From contig NZ_FRAC01000006.1 in assembly GCF_900142215.1 (NCBI RefSeq), positions 186,001 through 250,000 on the forward strand: a stretch of DNA of 64,000 bases, written 5' to 3'. A program made the translations under genes and the position numbers. Origin of the DNA: Anaerocolumna jejuensis DSM 15929 (GTDB lineage: Bacteria > Bacillota > Clostridia > Lachnospirales > Lachnospiraceae). Position 1 is the stretch's first letter. Each line of letters starts with the position of its first letter. A model generated the notes under the pieces. The model had not been told where the DNA came from and ran no database searches. It saw nothing but the letters and a program-made list of their open reading frames with translations. Below, piece after piece: positions 42,801-50,350 of the stretch.

Positions 42801-44021
42801 GGCAAGGGTTTCTATTTCGCTCATGTCCATATGAAAGGCCCGCTTGATTAATTCCTCACCGTAGCCGGTGACGCAGCTTCTTGCAATCCTTATATCCTCC
42901 GGCAGCTGACCATAGATATCCTCAAGGACCTTTGCCGTCTTTTCCACCGGGTCTCCGGCTGACTTCTCGTAATGCTCATACAATAATTCTCCGTTATTTC
43001 CTATGAGTACCGCCTTTAAGGTAGTAGAACCTGCATCCACTCCTAAAAATGCTTCTCCACGGTATTCCAGAAGAGGCATCCGCTTGCAGTCGCATTTTTC
43101 ATGGCGCCTTTTAAAGCTTTTATAATCCTCTTCCGCAGTAAATAAGGGAGCAAGAGTCTTTGTTTCCTTTCCTGCCTTTAGGGCTTCCAGCCTTTCTGTC
43201 AGTTCCATTAATGTTATAACTTCCGTGTTTTCATATTTTCTCTCCTGGGTTAAAAGAGCACTTCCAATAGCAGGAAAAAAAAGCCCGTCAGAAGGCAGCA
43301 GTACCTCCTCCGGCTGCAGGGTCTCTGCAAAACGCTTCCGAAGCTCTGTCAAAAAATACAGCGGCCCTCCAAGGAAAGCAACTCTTCCCTTAATGGGCTT
43401 TCCCCAGGATAAGCCTTCTATAGTCTGATTGACCACCGCCTGAAAAATAGACAGCGCAATATCCTCTTTTCTGGCGCCGTCATTTAAAAGGGGCTGTATA
43501 TCCGTCTTGGCAAATACTCCGCATCTTGAGGCTATGGGATAAATAGTGCGTGCAGACTTTGCATATTCGTTCAGGCCGGCTGCGTCCGTATGAAACAATA
43601 CCGCCATCTGGTCTATAAAGGAGCCGGTTCCACCTGCGCAGCTGTTATTCATACGCTGCTCCGTTACCGGTTTCAGATAAGTAACCTTTGCATCTTCACC
43701 GCCAAGCTCAATTACGGTATCTGCCTGGGGAAGATACGTTTCCACAGCCTTTGTACAGGCAATCACCTCCTGTTCAAAGGGCAGTCCGAGCCATTTCGCT
43801 ATGGATAAGCCGCCCGAACCTGTAATGATTAATTGGCAGGATATATCTCCCATATAATCCCTGCACAATGAAACAACCGATGATATTGTATTCTTTAAAT
43901 CCGAAAGATGTCTTTTGTATTCTTTATAAAGGACCCGGTTCTCCTTATCTAAAACAGCAATTTTTATGGTAGTCGAACCGATATCCAGACCTACTTTGTA
44001 AATTTCTCTATCATTTTCCAC
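39789..44021 (-). CDS. Giant acyl-CoA dehydratase activase-related protein
   Basis: 1,410 residues. Two tandem BadF/HgdC-type ASKHA ATPase domains (about 1-265 and 325-585) each have GSTT near the start and a CxGGxGSF-type motif (CAGGTGSF, CSSGCGSF) whose cysteines should bind an iron-sulfur cluster. A DUF2229 domain (about 680-900) and an HgdB-like C-terminal region (about 1,000-1,400, with several cysteine clusters) follow. Family members use ATP to lower the potential of an electron passed to 2-hydroxyacyl-CoA dehydratases, but the substrate of this fused form is unknown. GTG start with SD AGGAGGG. Confidence 0.92.
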   Translation of the reverse strand: MENDREIYKVGLDIGSTTIKIAVLDKENRVLYKEYKRHLSDLKNTISSVVSLCRDYMGDISCQLIITGSGGLSIAKWLGLPFEQEVIACTKAVETYLPQADTVIELGGEDAKVTYLKPVTEQRMNNSCAGGTGSFIDQMAVLFHTDAAGLNEYAKSARTIYPIASRCGVFAKTDIQPLLNDGARKEDIALSIFQAVVNQTIEGLSWGKPIKGRVAFLGGPLYFLTELRKRFAETLQPEEVLLPSDGLFFPAIGSALLTQERKYENTEVITLMELTERLEALKAGKETKTLAPLFTAEEDYKSFKRRHEKCDCKRMPLLEYRGEAFLGVDAGSTTLKAVLIGNNGELLYEHYEKSAGDPVEKTAKVLEDIYGQLPEDIRIARSCVTGYGEELIKRAFHMDMSEIETLAHLRGARFFEPKVDFLLDIGGQDMKCLRLVGGGVDNILLNEACSSGCGSFLESFAESLHLSVEEFAKLGLFSLAPVDLGTKCTVFMNSKVKQAQKEGAEIADLSAGLSYSVIKNALYKVIKIRDEKDLGQYIVVQGGTFLNDSVLRCFELITGKKVLRPKAAGLMGAFGAALLAKDSYKEGGFTALKDREMLRNYHVEVENKRCGSCTNHCLLTINRLGENELFITGNRCERGLGMEKNKDSVPNLYAYKYKKLFSYKALSQEAASRGIIGIPRALSIYENYPFWFTLLTELGFRVILSSPSSKEIYQKGMDSIPADSVCYPAKLSHGHMMDLMEKGIKTIFYPSVVYERKEYEEADNCYNCPIVISYGEVLRNNIEAAREITFIAPFLNMNDDGLLTQNIVKAFAEYQVSIKEAREAVRKARKEFEAFKEDIRKKGEETIAYLKESGKHGIVLCGKPYHIDPEIHHGIPEMIQSYGMAVLTEDSISHLAPLRSKLRVVDQWAFNSRLYRAAEAAGREECLEFIQLNSFGCGLDSITSDQLIEILHSLDRQYTLIKIDEGMNLGAARIRIRSLIAASEERRKRKTETEPFQDYGYEYKLFTKENRKKHTILAPQMAPIHFELIKEAAQTSGYLLEILPDKDDGAIEEGLKYVNNDACYPAILLIGQIVHALKSGKYDINNTSVILSQTGGGCRATNYMSFLKLGLKQAGFGNIPLISLNVAGLGEQPGFKLSPVFVQRLIMAVLYGDLFMKLLYGTRPYELVKGTSGELYEKWREIARENIRNAKKRQFDRNVAELIKEFDEIEVTNTKKPKVAIVGEILAKYHPMANGDIIKTLEEGGAEVVLPDFLDFFFYSLYNSRFKYQYLGGKKTTMDACSLGIHYLSYYRKTLIRELNKSRHFQSPSSIDELAGKAQEVLSLGNQTGEGWLITAEMIHSLENGVPNILCVQPLACLPNHITGRGMFKAIKERYPKANIMPIDYDPGISQVNQINRVKLMLSVALKTES

Positions 44022-44121
44022 GAAAAAATCCCTCCTGTCTCTCCTAATTATGGACAGGAAATGCTGGAATCATTCACTTTGGACTGTAAAAGCATGGTTT
44101 TCCGGCCAGGTAACAACCCAC

Positions 44122-44172
44122 AAAAAGAAAAGGAACCCTTGCCTTCTCCTTCCCTGCCATTACTGCAAGGGT
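44122..44172 (-). terminator. Terminator of the OGG-type gene
   Basis: Minus strand: ACCCTTGC (44165-44172) and GCAAGGGT (44135-44142) pair, followed by TCCTTTTCTTTTT. It separates the glycosylase gene from the activase gene. Confidence 0.75.
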
Positions 44173-44230
44173 GGAAGCCAATGGGCTCCTTCTCTTTCGC
44201 TTACTGGTATATAATCTCATTAAATTTTTT

Positions 44231-45043
44231 CTATAAGGACCTTATGTAATAAAACATATATTGCTGAACAATGCCAGCATAGCCTTTATAAGCCGCCACA
44301 TCAAAGCTGTTCTGATAGACATCTTTTAGTATCCTGTCAATCCACACATCAACCGGAAAGGCGTCAATCTGGTGAAGCCCGTATAAAGCCACGCAATTTG
44401 CCACCTTAATGCCAACACCCGGTAATTTCATAAGCTCCTTTACAGCTTCCTCATAACCTAAGGTCTGCAGGCTGTTCAAGTCAATGTCTCCCTCTCTGAC
44501 TGCCAGAGCAGTCTGTCTGACATATTCGTCCCTATAACCAAGGCCAGCTTCCCTTAAGGCTTCTTTATCGGCTCTTCCCAGCATCTCCGGTGATGGAAAG
44601 GTATAATAGGCTGTATTCGTGGCAGCGTCTGTTCTTTTCTCCCCAAATCTTTGGCACAGCTCCTCCACACAGCGCTTAATGGCAGGAATACTCTTTCGTT
44701 GGGAAATAATAAAGGTAATAAGTATTTCAAAAAGCTCCTGTCTCAGGATTCTTAAACCATGGCCGTAGGAAGCCGCTTTTTGTAAGAATTCATCCTCTCC
44801 GGTAACCAAGCTGCTAACAATCCCATCATAATCATAAGCCACGTCAAAATATTCGCTCCAGTATTCCATAAATTCCTCTTCGGAACAGGATAAGAGCACC
44901 TTTTTATCTTCCATCTGCTTAAGCGTCAGGTATCTTCCCTTTGCTATGACAGAATACTCTGTGCCGCTTGTTTTATTCATACGAAAACACTGCCCGGAGG
45001 CGGCAATGTGCTCCAGGATAAAATTATTATTTTCTATAATCAA
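44231..45043 (-). CDS. 8-oxoguanine DNA glycosylase, OGG1-like
   Basis: 270 residues, the size of clostridial OGG1 relatives. The helix-hairpin-helix LMKLPGVGIKVANCVALYG and the catalytic D in AFPVDVWIDRIL are present, with the active-site lysine in SQRKSIPAIKRC. It should excise 8-oxoguanine from DNA. TTG start with SD GAGGT 6 bp away. Confidence 0.92.
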   Translation of the reverse strand: MIIENNNFILEHIAASGQCFRMNKTSGTEYSVIAKGRYLTLKQMEDKKVLLSCSEEEFMEYWSEYFDVAYDYDGIVSSLVTGEDEFLQKAASYGHGLRILRQELFEILITFIISQRKSIPAIKRCVEELCQRFGEKRTDAATNTAYYTFPSPEMLGRADKEALREAGLGYRDEYVRQTALAVREGDIDLNSLQTLGYEEAVKELMKLPGVGIKVANCVALYGLHQIDAFPVDVWIDRILKDVYQNSFDVAAYKGYAGIVQQYMFYYIRSL

Positions 45044-45319
45044 TGCAATACCTCATATCTGATTTTATGTATGTTTAAAAATGTTGCCTATTTATTGTAA
45101 CTGTTTCTCCCGACCTTTGCAACCATATGGGTTGGTATGGCAGATATTTCCTCTTCTATCTTGAAATACAGGTTCCATGTATAATGGAGCAGAATTCAGA
45201 GAATATCCCACCCCCACTATTGATATAAAGCAGCAAAATAAAATAAGTTGCTGCATTCCAACTGTATAACATCAGTCTGCAGCAACTCTTATGGAATTTT
45301 CCTACTTTGATTGTTATTC

Positions 45320-45395
45320 CTGCTCCCATTACATACCGCGTGTCTGTCTGCAATACTGCCATAAATAATGGAGTGAAAGAACTACTCTTTCACAT
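45320..45395 (+). repeat. Family A repeat, degenerate single copy
   Basis: CCCATTACATACCGC, then GCAATACTGCCATAAATA and a GTGAAAGAACTACTCTTTCA hairpin preserve the order of family A. It lies in the 460-bp gap before the P-loop kinase gene's 3' end, with direct GCAGCAACT/AGTTGCTGC hairpins at 45,230-45,290 beside it. Confidence 0.55.
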
Positions 45396-45503
45396 TTACT
45401 GACATGATGCTGCTTTTTGGCATCACAAACAATGATGGGAGAAGTCTGGAATGAATACCACCTGTACTTGTTTCAGACTTCCTCTGTGTGAAGATGTTAT
45501 TCC

Positions 45504-46091
45504 TCACACTTCTTCCAGAATTTTCACACAGTCCTTTAAGGATTTGCTGAACTCCTCCCTGGAGGAATTGTGGAATATCAACAGATCATCCGGTACCTTG
45601 GGGTCATCCAATTCTGTAGGTATATTAAAATTACAGCCTGCAATATATTCGTCCCAATGGGTAAGCTTCCAGGTATCTCTGTCCGAATTTCTGTCAACCA
45701 TACGCTGTTTGCATACCTCCACGGAGGTATCCACCCATATCACAACGAGCTTTGCCTTCTTCTCCTTTAGCTTATCCTTCAGCCCATTCATATAGTCTTT
45801 ATCCCTTATTTCCCTGGTAAAGGGTGCATTGATCAAAACCATGTCATCATAATCCAGGGCCTCCAATGCCAATGCAACAATTGCTTCATATTCATAATCC
45901 CTGATATTTTCTTCAAAAAAATCAGAACTCCGGTTATATTCCTCCCCTGCCACCTTAAATATTTGCTTGGACAGGCATATCAGGGTGTCTTTATCCAGAT
46001 AAACCACATGGCTCAGGGCCTTGCTCAGTTCTTTTGACACATAGGTTTTGCCACAGGCAGGAGGTGATGTGACTAATATTAATTTCTTCAT
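45504..46091 (-). CDS. P-loop kinase-like ATP-binding protein
   Basis: 195 residues, one P-loop domain of the AAA_33/shikimate-kinase-like fold. Walker A is TSPPACGKTY at residues 8-17; VYLDKD and VVIWVD suggest the second strand and Walker B, and RMVDRNSDRDTWK provides a lid-like arginine set. It probably phosphorylates a small molecule, but no specific substrate can be named. SD AAAGGGGAAGC precedes the ATG. A divergent flavoprotein gene follows. Confidence 0.75.
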   Translation of the reverse strand: MKKLILVTSPPACGKTYVSKELSKALSHVVYLDKDTLICLSKQIFKVAGEEYNRSSDFFEENIRDYEYEAIVALALEALDYDDMVLINAPFTREIRDKDYMNGLKDKLKEKKAKLVVIWVDTSVEVCKQRMVDRNSDRDTWKLTHWDEYIAGCNFNIPTELDDPKVPDDLLIFHNSSREEFSKSLKDCVKILEEV

Positions 46092-46193
46092 ATGCTTCCC
46101 CTTTGTTGTCTTGTTTTGATAATTTTACCGTAAACCGCAAAAATTAGCAAGATGTTCACAGGCAATTCTCTCCTTTCCTTTAAAATAATTTGC

Positions 46194-46222
46194 TTGCACT
46201 CTTCCCGCTTATGTGTTAGAAT
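46194..46222 (+). promoter_or_regulatory. Promoter of the COG2509 gene
   Basis: TTGCAC (46194-46199), 17-bp spacer, TAGAAT (46217-46222). Confidence 0.65.
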
Positions 46223-46266
46223 TTTTCTGGCAATTTGAAACTTTCACCTTACAAAGGAGTGTTTTA

Positions 46267-47667
46267 ATGCAGAAATATGATGTGATAATTATTGGTGCCG
46301 GTCCTTCCGGTATTTTTTGTGCCTATGAGCTTAAGAGTAAGAACAAAGACCTGAAAATACTTATGGTTGAAAAGGGCCGCCCAATTGAAAAGAGAATGTG
46401 CCCAAAAAGGACAACAAAGCAATGTGTTGGCTGTAAACCCTGTTCCATTACTACTGGCTTTGCCGGTGCCGGAGCTTTTTCAGACGGCAAACTCTCCCTT
46501 TCCCCTGATGTAGGTGGAAATCTTCCTGAGATATTAGGCTATGATAAAACCGTTGAACTGCTAAAGGAATCCGATGATATTTATTTGAAATTTGGTGCGG
46601 ATACCAATGTGTACGGTGTGGATAAGGATGAAGAAATCAGGGAAATCAGAAGAAGAGCCATTAATGCCAATCTTAAGCTGATTGAATGTCCCATCCGCCA
46701 TTTAGGAACAGAAGAAGGATATAAAATATATACCAGACTGCAGGAACACCTTCTCTCCCTGGGTGTTGAAATGAAATTTAATACCATGGTGCAGGATATT
46801 ATCATAGAAGAGAAAAAGGTTAAGGGAATTATCTGCAGCGACGGAACTACCCTCTATGCAGAAGAGATTGTATCCGCTATCGGCCGTGAAGGCTCCGATT
46901 GGTTCAGCCATATCTGCCAGGCCCACGGTATCGAGACCAAAGTCGGTACGGTTGATATCGGCGTCCGGGTAGAAGTCAGGGACGAGGTTATGGATTTCCT
47001 GAATAAGAACCTTTATGAAGCAAAGCTTGTTTACTATACCCCTACCTTTGATGACAAGGTAAGGACCTTCTGCTCCAATCCTTCCGGTGAGGTTGCAACG
47101 GAATACTATGAAAACGGACTTGCGGTTGTAAACGGACACGCTTATAAATCAAAGGAATATAAGACCAGCAATACCAACTTTGCAATCCTGGTATCCAAAA
47201 ACTTTACGAAGCCCTTTAAAACGCCTATTGAATATGGTAAATATATCGCCCAGCTAAGCAATATGCTCTGTGACGGCAAGATTTTAGTTCAGACCTTCGG
47301 TGATTTCCAGAGAGGAAGAAGAACAACCGAAGAAAGACTTTGCAGGAACAACCTGATACCTACTTTAAAGGATGCGGTTCCGGGTGATTTATCCTTAGTA
47401 TTCCCTCACCGTATCATGGTGGACATTAAGGAAATGCTGCTTGCCCTTGATAAGGTAACTCCCGGTATAGCAAGTGATGAAACTCTTCTTTATGGTGTGG
47501 AGGTTAAATTCTACTCCAATAAGGTCGTAGTGAATGAAGATTTTGAAACCAGTGTTTCAGGACTACGTGCTATCGGTGACGGTGCTTCCGTAACCAGAGG
47601 TCTTCAGCAGGCTTCTGCAAATGGTATCAGCGTAGCCAGAAGTATCTTAGAGAAAATGTCCAAATAA
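46267..47667 (+). CDS. COG2509-type FAD-dependent oxidoreductase
   Basis: 466 residues. An N-terminal Rossmann fold (VIIIGAGPSGIFCAYEL) binds FAD; CPKRTTKQCVGCKPCS is a cysteine-rich segment at residues 41-56 typical of this group; GDGASVTRGLQQASANG near the C-terminus closes the FAD site. The physiological reaction is unknown. The ATG at 46267 has SD AAAGGAGTG; the frame 54 bp upstream was rejected because it lies across the promoter. Confidence 0.88.
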   Translation: MQKYDVIIIGAGPSGIFCAYELKSKNKDLKILMVEKGRPIEKRMCPKRTTKQCVGCKPCSITTGFAGAGAFSDGKLSLSPDVGGNLPEILGYDKTVELLKESDDIYLKFGADTNVYGVDKDEEIREIRRRAINANLKLIECPIRHLGTEEGYKIYTRLQEHLLSLGVEMKFNTMVQDIIIEEKKVKGIICSDGTTLYAEEIVSAIGREGSDWFSHICQAHGIETKVGTVDIGVRVEVRDEVMDFLNKNLYEAKLVYYTPTFDDKVRTFCSNPSGEVATEYYENGLAVVNGHAYKSKEYKTSNTNFAILVSKNFTKPFKTPIEYGKYIAQLSNMLCDGKILVQTFGDFQRGRRTTEERLCRNNLIPTLKDAVPGDLSLVFPHRIMVDIKEMLLALDKVTPGIASDETLLYGVEVKFYSNKVVVNEDFETSVSGLRAIGDGASVTRGLQQASANGISVARSILEKMSK

Positions 47668-47690
47668 TCAGCTTCGTATTCCGGAAAAAT

Positions 47691-47717
47691 AAAAAGAGCG
47701 GCAAAGCCGCTCTTTTT
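47691..47717. terminator. Bidirectional terminator between the COG2509 gene and rpsO
   Basis: A perfect 12-bp stem, AAAAAGAGCGGC and GCCGCTCTTTTT, with an AAA loop. It ends 1 bp before the rpsO stop codon on the opposite strand. Confidence 0.92.
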
Positions 47718-47718
47718 A

Positions 47719-47985
47719 TTATTTTCTTAAGCCTAAACGCTCAATTAAGCTACGATATCCTTCGATATCAGTCTTCTTTAAGTATTCCAGAAGACCTCTT
47801 CTTTGACCAACCATTTTCAGAAGACCTCTTCTGGAATGATGATCCTTCTGGTTGCTCTTTAAATGTTCTGTCAGCTCATTAATTCTTGCAGATAAAAGTG
47901 CGATCTGAACTTCCGGTGAACCGGTATCCTCAGGTGTTCTTCCGAATGCTGCAACAATTTCCTGTTTCTTTTCTTTGCTAATCAT
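47719..47985 (-). CDS. rpsO: Small-subunit ribosomal protein S15
   Basis: 88 residues, full length. FGRTPEDTGSPEVQIALLSARI, LKSNQKDHHSRRGLL and LIERLGLRK are S15 signatures. It binds the 16S rRNA central domain early in assembly. SD GGAGGAATTATC precedes the ATG. Monocistronic, with its own promoter and terminator. Confidence 0.98.
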   Translation of the reverse strand: MISKEKKQEIVAAFGRTPEDTGSPEVQIALLSARINELTEHLKSNQKDHHSRRGLLKMVGQRRGLLEYLKKTDIEGYRSLIERLGLRK

Positions 47986-47998
47986 GATAATTCCTCCT

Positions 47999-48063
47999 TA
48001 AATTGTTAACGCCTGGTACTAAGAGATAGGTCGGAGTGTCCTAAATCCTGGCACCGGTTTTAA
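47999..48063 (-). promoter_or_regulatory. rpsO leader, possible S15 autoregulatory RNA
   Basis: The 5' leader can fold through GGTGCCAGG and TACCAGGCG arms around an inner AGGACACTCCGACCT segment. S15 leaders are common before rpsO, but several unrelated structures exist and none could be tested here. Confidence 0.35.
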
Positions 48064-48076
48064 ACGTACGCAAATT

Positions 48077-48105
48077 ATTTTAACATAGTATGCTGCATTT
48101 GTAAA
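48077..48105 (-). promoter_or_regulatory. rpsO promoter
   Basis: Minus strand: TTTACA (48100-48105), 17-bp spacer, TAAAAT (48077-48082). Confidence 0.65.
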
Positions 48106-48118
48106 GAAAAAATAAGTT

Positions 48119-48210
48119 GTTTCTAAAAAATAAAAAAAGCTGTTTCTAAAAATAAAAAAACTGTTTCTAAAAATCAAAGATGCTGTTTCTAAGAACCATA
48201 GAAGCTGCGT
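48119..48210. repeat. A/T-rich tandem repeat, period 21-23 bp
   Basis: GTTTCTAA recurs at 48119, 48142, 48163 and 48185, each followed by an A-rich run and GCT. It lies between rpsO and the Crp-like gene. Confidence 0.7.
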
Positions 48211-48262
48211 AATTTAAATCATAGAAGCATTTCAAAGAAGAGAAAGCTTCCTCCTCCCTGCT

Positions 48263-48940
48263 TTAATTAAATAAATCTTCCAGCTTTTCCTCGTTGAGTA
48301 TCGTTACCGTGCTGCCTTTTATATCAATAATGCCCTCCTGCTTCATTTTCATGAATTCCCTGGATAAAGAAGGCCTGGTGACACCAAGAAAATCTGCCAT
48401 TTCTTCCCGGTTCATGGCAAGCAGTACCTTATTGTCCCCTTTATTATGTTTTAAAAGAAAGGCAGCTATCTTATGCCTTAATGTCTCCCCGGAGAGAAAT
48501 TGAAGCTTCTGGTTCAGGAAATATGCCTTTTCTGCCAGTATGTTAAGCATATTCAGGGTTAAAATGCCGTGGAAACTGCACTCATTGCTGCAATTTCTAT
48601 ACAGAAAGGTTCTGGGAATCCAAAGAACCTTTGCCGCCGTAACCGCCATGGCATAATAATCATATTCCTGTTTGTCCAAAAAGGCATAGACCTCGCCGAA
48701 TAAATCTCCTCCGCGGCTGAAGGATGCCACCAGGTTTCTTCTTCCGGAGGGAGAATCCTGACATACTGCCACTTCACCTTCCAATAACAAATGGATATAC
48801 TCTGGTCTGTCCTTTTGATAAAATATAAAGTCATTTTTCTGGTATGACTGTTCACTTGCTTTGCAGCACAGCAAAAGGCTGTTTATCTCGTCTTTTGGTA
48901 TATCGGCAAATAACCTGCAGGTTAAAATGGAATTATGCAT
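48263..48940 (-). CDS. Crp/Fnr-family transcriptional regulator
   Basis: 225 residues. A cyclic-nucleotide-binding-type beta-barrel (about 15-125; LLLEGEVAV, FGEVYAFLD) is followed by a winged helix with TRPSLSREFMKMKQEGII. No FNR-type cysteine cluster is apparent. The ligand is unknown. The start is uncertain: a GTG at 48985 lies next to a TATACA -10 element and has no SD, while the ATG at 48940 begins the usual MHNSILTCRLF of the family but its AAGGAT SD is 13 bp away. Divergent from the DUF5692 gene. Confidence 0.85.
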   Translation of the reverse strand: MHNSILTCRLFADIPKDEINSLLLCCKASEQSYQKNDFIFYQKDRPEYIHLLLEGEVAVCQDSPSGRRNLVASFSRGGDLFGEVYAFLDKQEYDYYAMAVTAAKVLWIPRTFLYRNCSNECSFHGILTLNMLNILAEKAYFLNQKLQFLSGETLRHKIAAFLLKHNKGDNKVLLAMNREEMADFLGVTRPSLSREFMKMKQEGIIDIKGSTVTILNEEKLEDLFN

Positions 48941-49017
48941 ATAGTATTGACTGTTATCCTTTCTGTAGAAGTTGAATTTATTCACTGTTGTATAATCTGC
49001 TCTCTCACATATAATTT

Positions 49018-49061
49018 AATTCGGGTGCCATAAGTCAGTCTCAGCTTTCGTCTGGCACCAA
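49018..49061 (+). repeat. Family B repeat copy, short
   Basis: AATTCGGGTGCCATAAGTCA then GTCTGGCACCAAG; GGTGCCA and TGGCACC form a hairpin. It lies upstream of the Crp-like gene. Confidence 0.5.
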
Positions 49062-49149
49062 GATAATTTTACTCTAAAATTATTTCAATTAACAGTACTT
49101 ATCAATATTTTATTGCAGTTTTGTTAGAAAGAAAGCTTTTATCCTTTAA

Positions 49150-49163
49150 GTTTTGTACAAAAC
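49150..49163. promoter_or_regulatory. Palindromic site GTTTTGTACAAAAC
   Basis: A perfect 14-bp palindrome centred about 57 bp upstream of the predicted start of DUF5692 transcription, between it and the divergent Crp-like gene. The position suits a Crp-family activator; that this protein binds it is inference. Confidence 0.5.
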
Positions 49164-49177
49164 AACCAATCTGTCTA

Positions 49178-49206
49178 TTGCTTTGTTTTAAAGTTATATG
49201 TATAAT
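49178..49206 (+). promoter_or_regulatory. DUF5692 gene promoter
   Basis: TTGCTT (49178-49183), 17-bp spacer, TATAAT (49201-49206). Confidence 0.65.
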
Positions 49207-49242
49207 TTTGTTATCAAATAATAAATATTCGGAGGTTGAATC

Positions 49243-50223
49243 ATGTTTCAATTTAACTATGACAGCGGAGCCACCTTCCTGGGCTCATGGGGTATGTGGC
49301 TTCTGGTATTTGTCATCCTGTTTCTATTAAACGAGGTGACCAGAAGATTTAAGTATGCAGGACTATTTGCTTTTACGGTTCTTCCGCTGGTTCTGTCAGT
49401 ATTATGGTTTACCGTATTAAAGGACACTACCTATACAGACTGGTTCCATCTTGCAAAGGTATATTCCGCTACGGCTGGATGTCTTGGTTTCTGGCTTATC
49501 CGCCACCTGAAAGGAACTAACAAAAAGACCGGAAAGGAATGGAGGCTTGCCGATAAAAAATGGGCTCTTTGTTTTCCTCCCTTAATACTTGCTATTAACA
49601 TCTTAGAAGCAGTAAGCCGTGATATTCAGGTTGGTTTACAGTATAGCGGCGGTGGCAATCTTGCTGACGGCTCCATGTATGTTCTTGGCGGCTCCTGGAA
49701 TTTCATGAACGCGGCAGCCGGTATCCTGAACATCATAACCATTACCGGATGGTTTGGAATAAAACTGCGCAAGAAAACATCCACTGATAAGAGCCAGGAT
49801 ATGCTCTGGCCCGATATGCTTTGGTTCTGGATTATAGCATACGACCTTTGGAACTTTACATACACCTACAATTGCCTTCCCGGCCATTCCTGGTATTGTG
49901 GTTTTGCTTTATTACTGGCTCCAACGATTTGTGCCTTTACTGTCGGAAAAGGCGCCTGGCTTCAGCACCGCGCCCATACCTTAGCATTATGGTGCATGTT
50001 TGCTCAGACGATTCCCGCCTTTATTGACAAGGGTACCTTTGCAGTTTCCTCCAGCTATAACAAAACTCCTCTCTTCTTCTTTGGTTTGATTTCACTGCTT
50101 TCTAATATCGCTGTATTAATCTACATGATTGTGAAGGCTGTTAAGACGAAAAAGAATCCCTACACAGGAGAATTATATACTGACAGTAAGAAATATCTTG
50201 AAGTCAGAGATCTTGTAGCATAA
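49243..50223 (+). CDS. DUF5692 family integral membrane protein
   Basis: 326 residues with about eight hydrophobic helices. Conserved-looking stretches rich in aromatic residues, such as NAAAGILNIITITGW and WFWIIAYDLWNFTYTYNCLPGHSWYC, match DUF5692 proteins. Function unknown; the Trp/Tyr/Asn content inside helices could line a pocket or channel. SD GGAGGTTGAATC precedes the ATG. It is divergent from a Crp-like gene, with a palindrome between them. Confidence 0.72.
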   Translation: MFQFNYDSGATFLGSWGMWLLVFVILFLLNEVTRRFKYAGLFAFTVLPLVLSVLWFTVLKDTTYTDWFHLAKVYSATAGCLGFWLIRHLKGTNKKTGKEWRLADKKWALCFPPLILAINILEAVSRDIQVGLQYSGGGNLADGSMYVLGGSWNFMNAAAGILNIITITGWFGIKLRKKTSTDKSQDMLWPDMLWFWIIAYDLWNFTYTYNCLPGHSWYCGFALLLAPTICAFTVGKGAWLQHRAHTLALWCMFAQTIPAFIDKGTFAVSSSYNKTPLFFFGLISLLSNIAVLIYMIVKAVKTKKNPYTGELYTDSKKYLEVRDLVA

Positions 50224-50288
50224 TTTTACCAGGAAGCTTGATTATAAAACTATTACCATAAAAGAAGTTCTACCATAAAAACAACAAT

Positions 50289-50344
50289 AGCCGGAAGCAG
50301 CTGTAAAATCCTGAAAATCAGATTATTAACAGCCGTTTCCGGCT
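50289..50344. terminator. Hairpin between DUF5692 and gapN
   Basis: AGCCGGAA-GCA-GCTGT (50289-50304) pairs with ACAGC-CGT-TTCCGGCT (50329-50344); CTTTCCTTTT follows on the plus strand. The genes converge. Confidence 0.75.
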
Positions 50345-50350
50345 TTCCTT

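Noticed and set aside
45044..45503. Small gene in the gap beside the OGG-type gene
   Set aside because: Short frames there lack SDs and overlap hairpins and a family A remnant; nothing codes convincingly.
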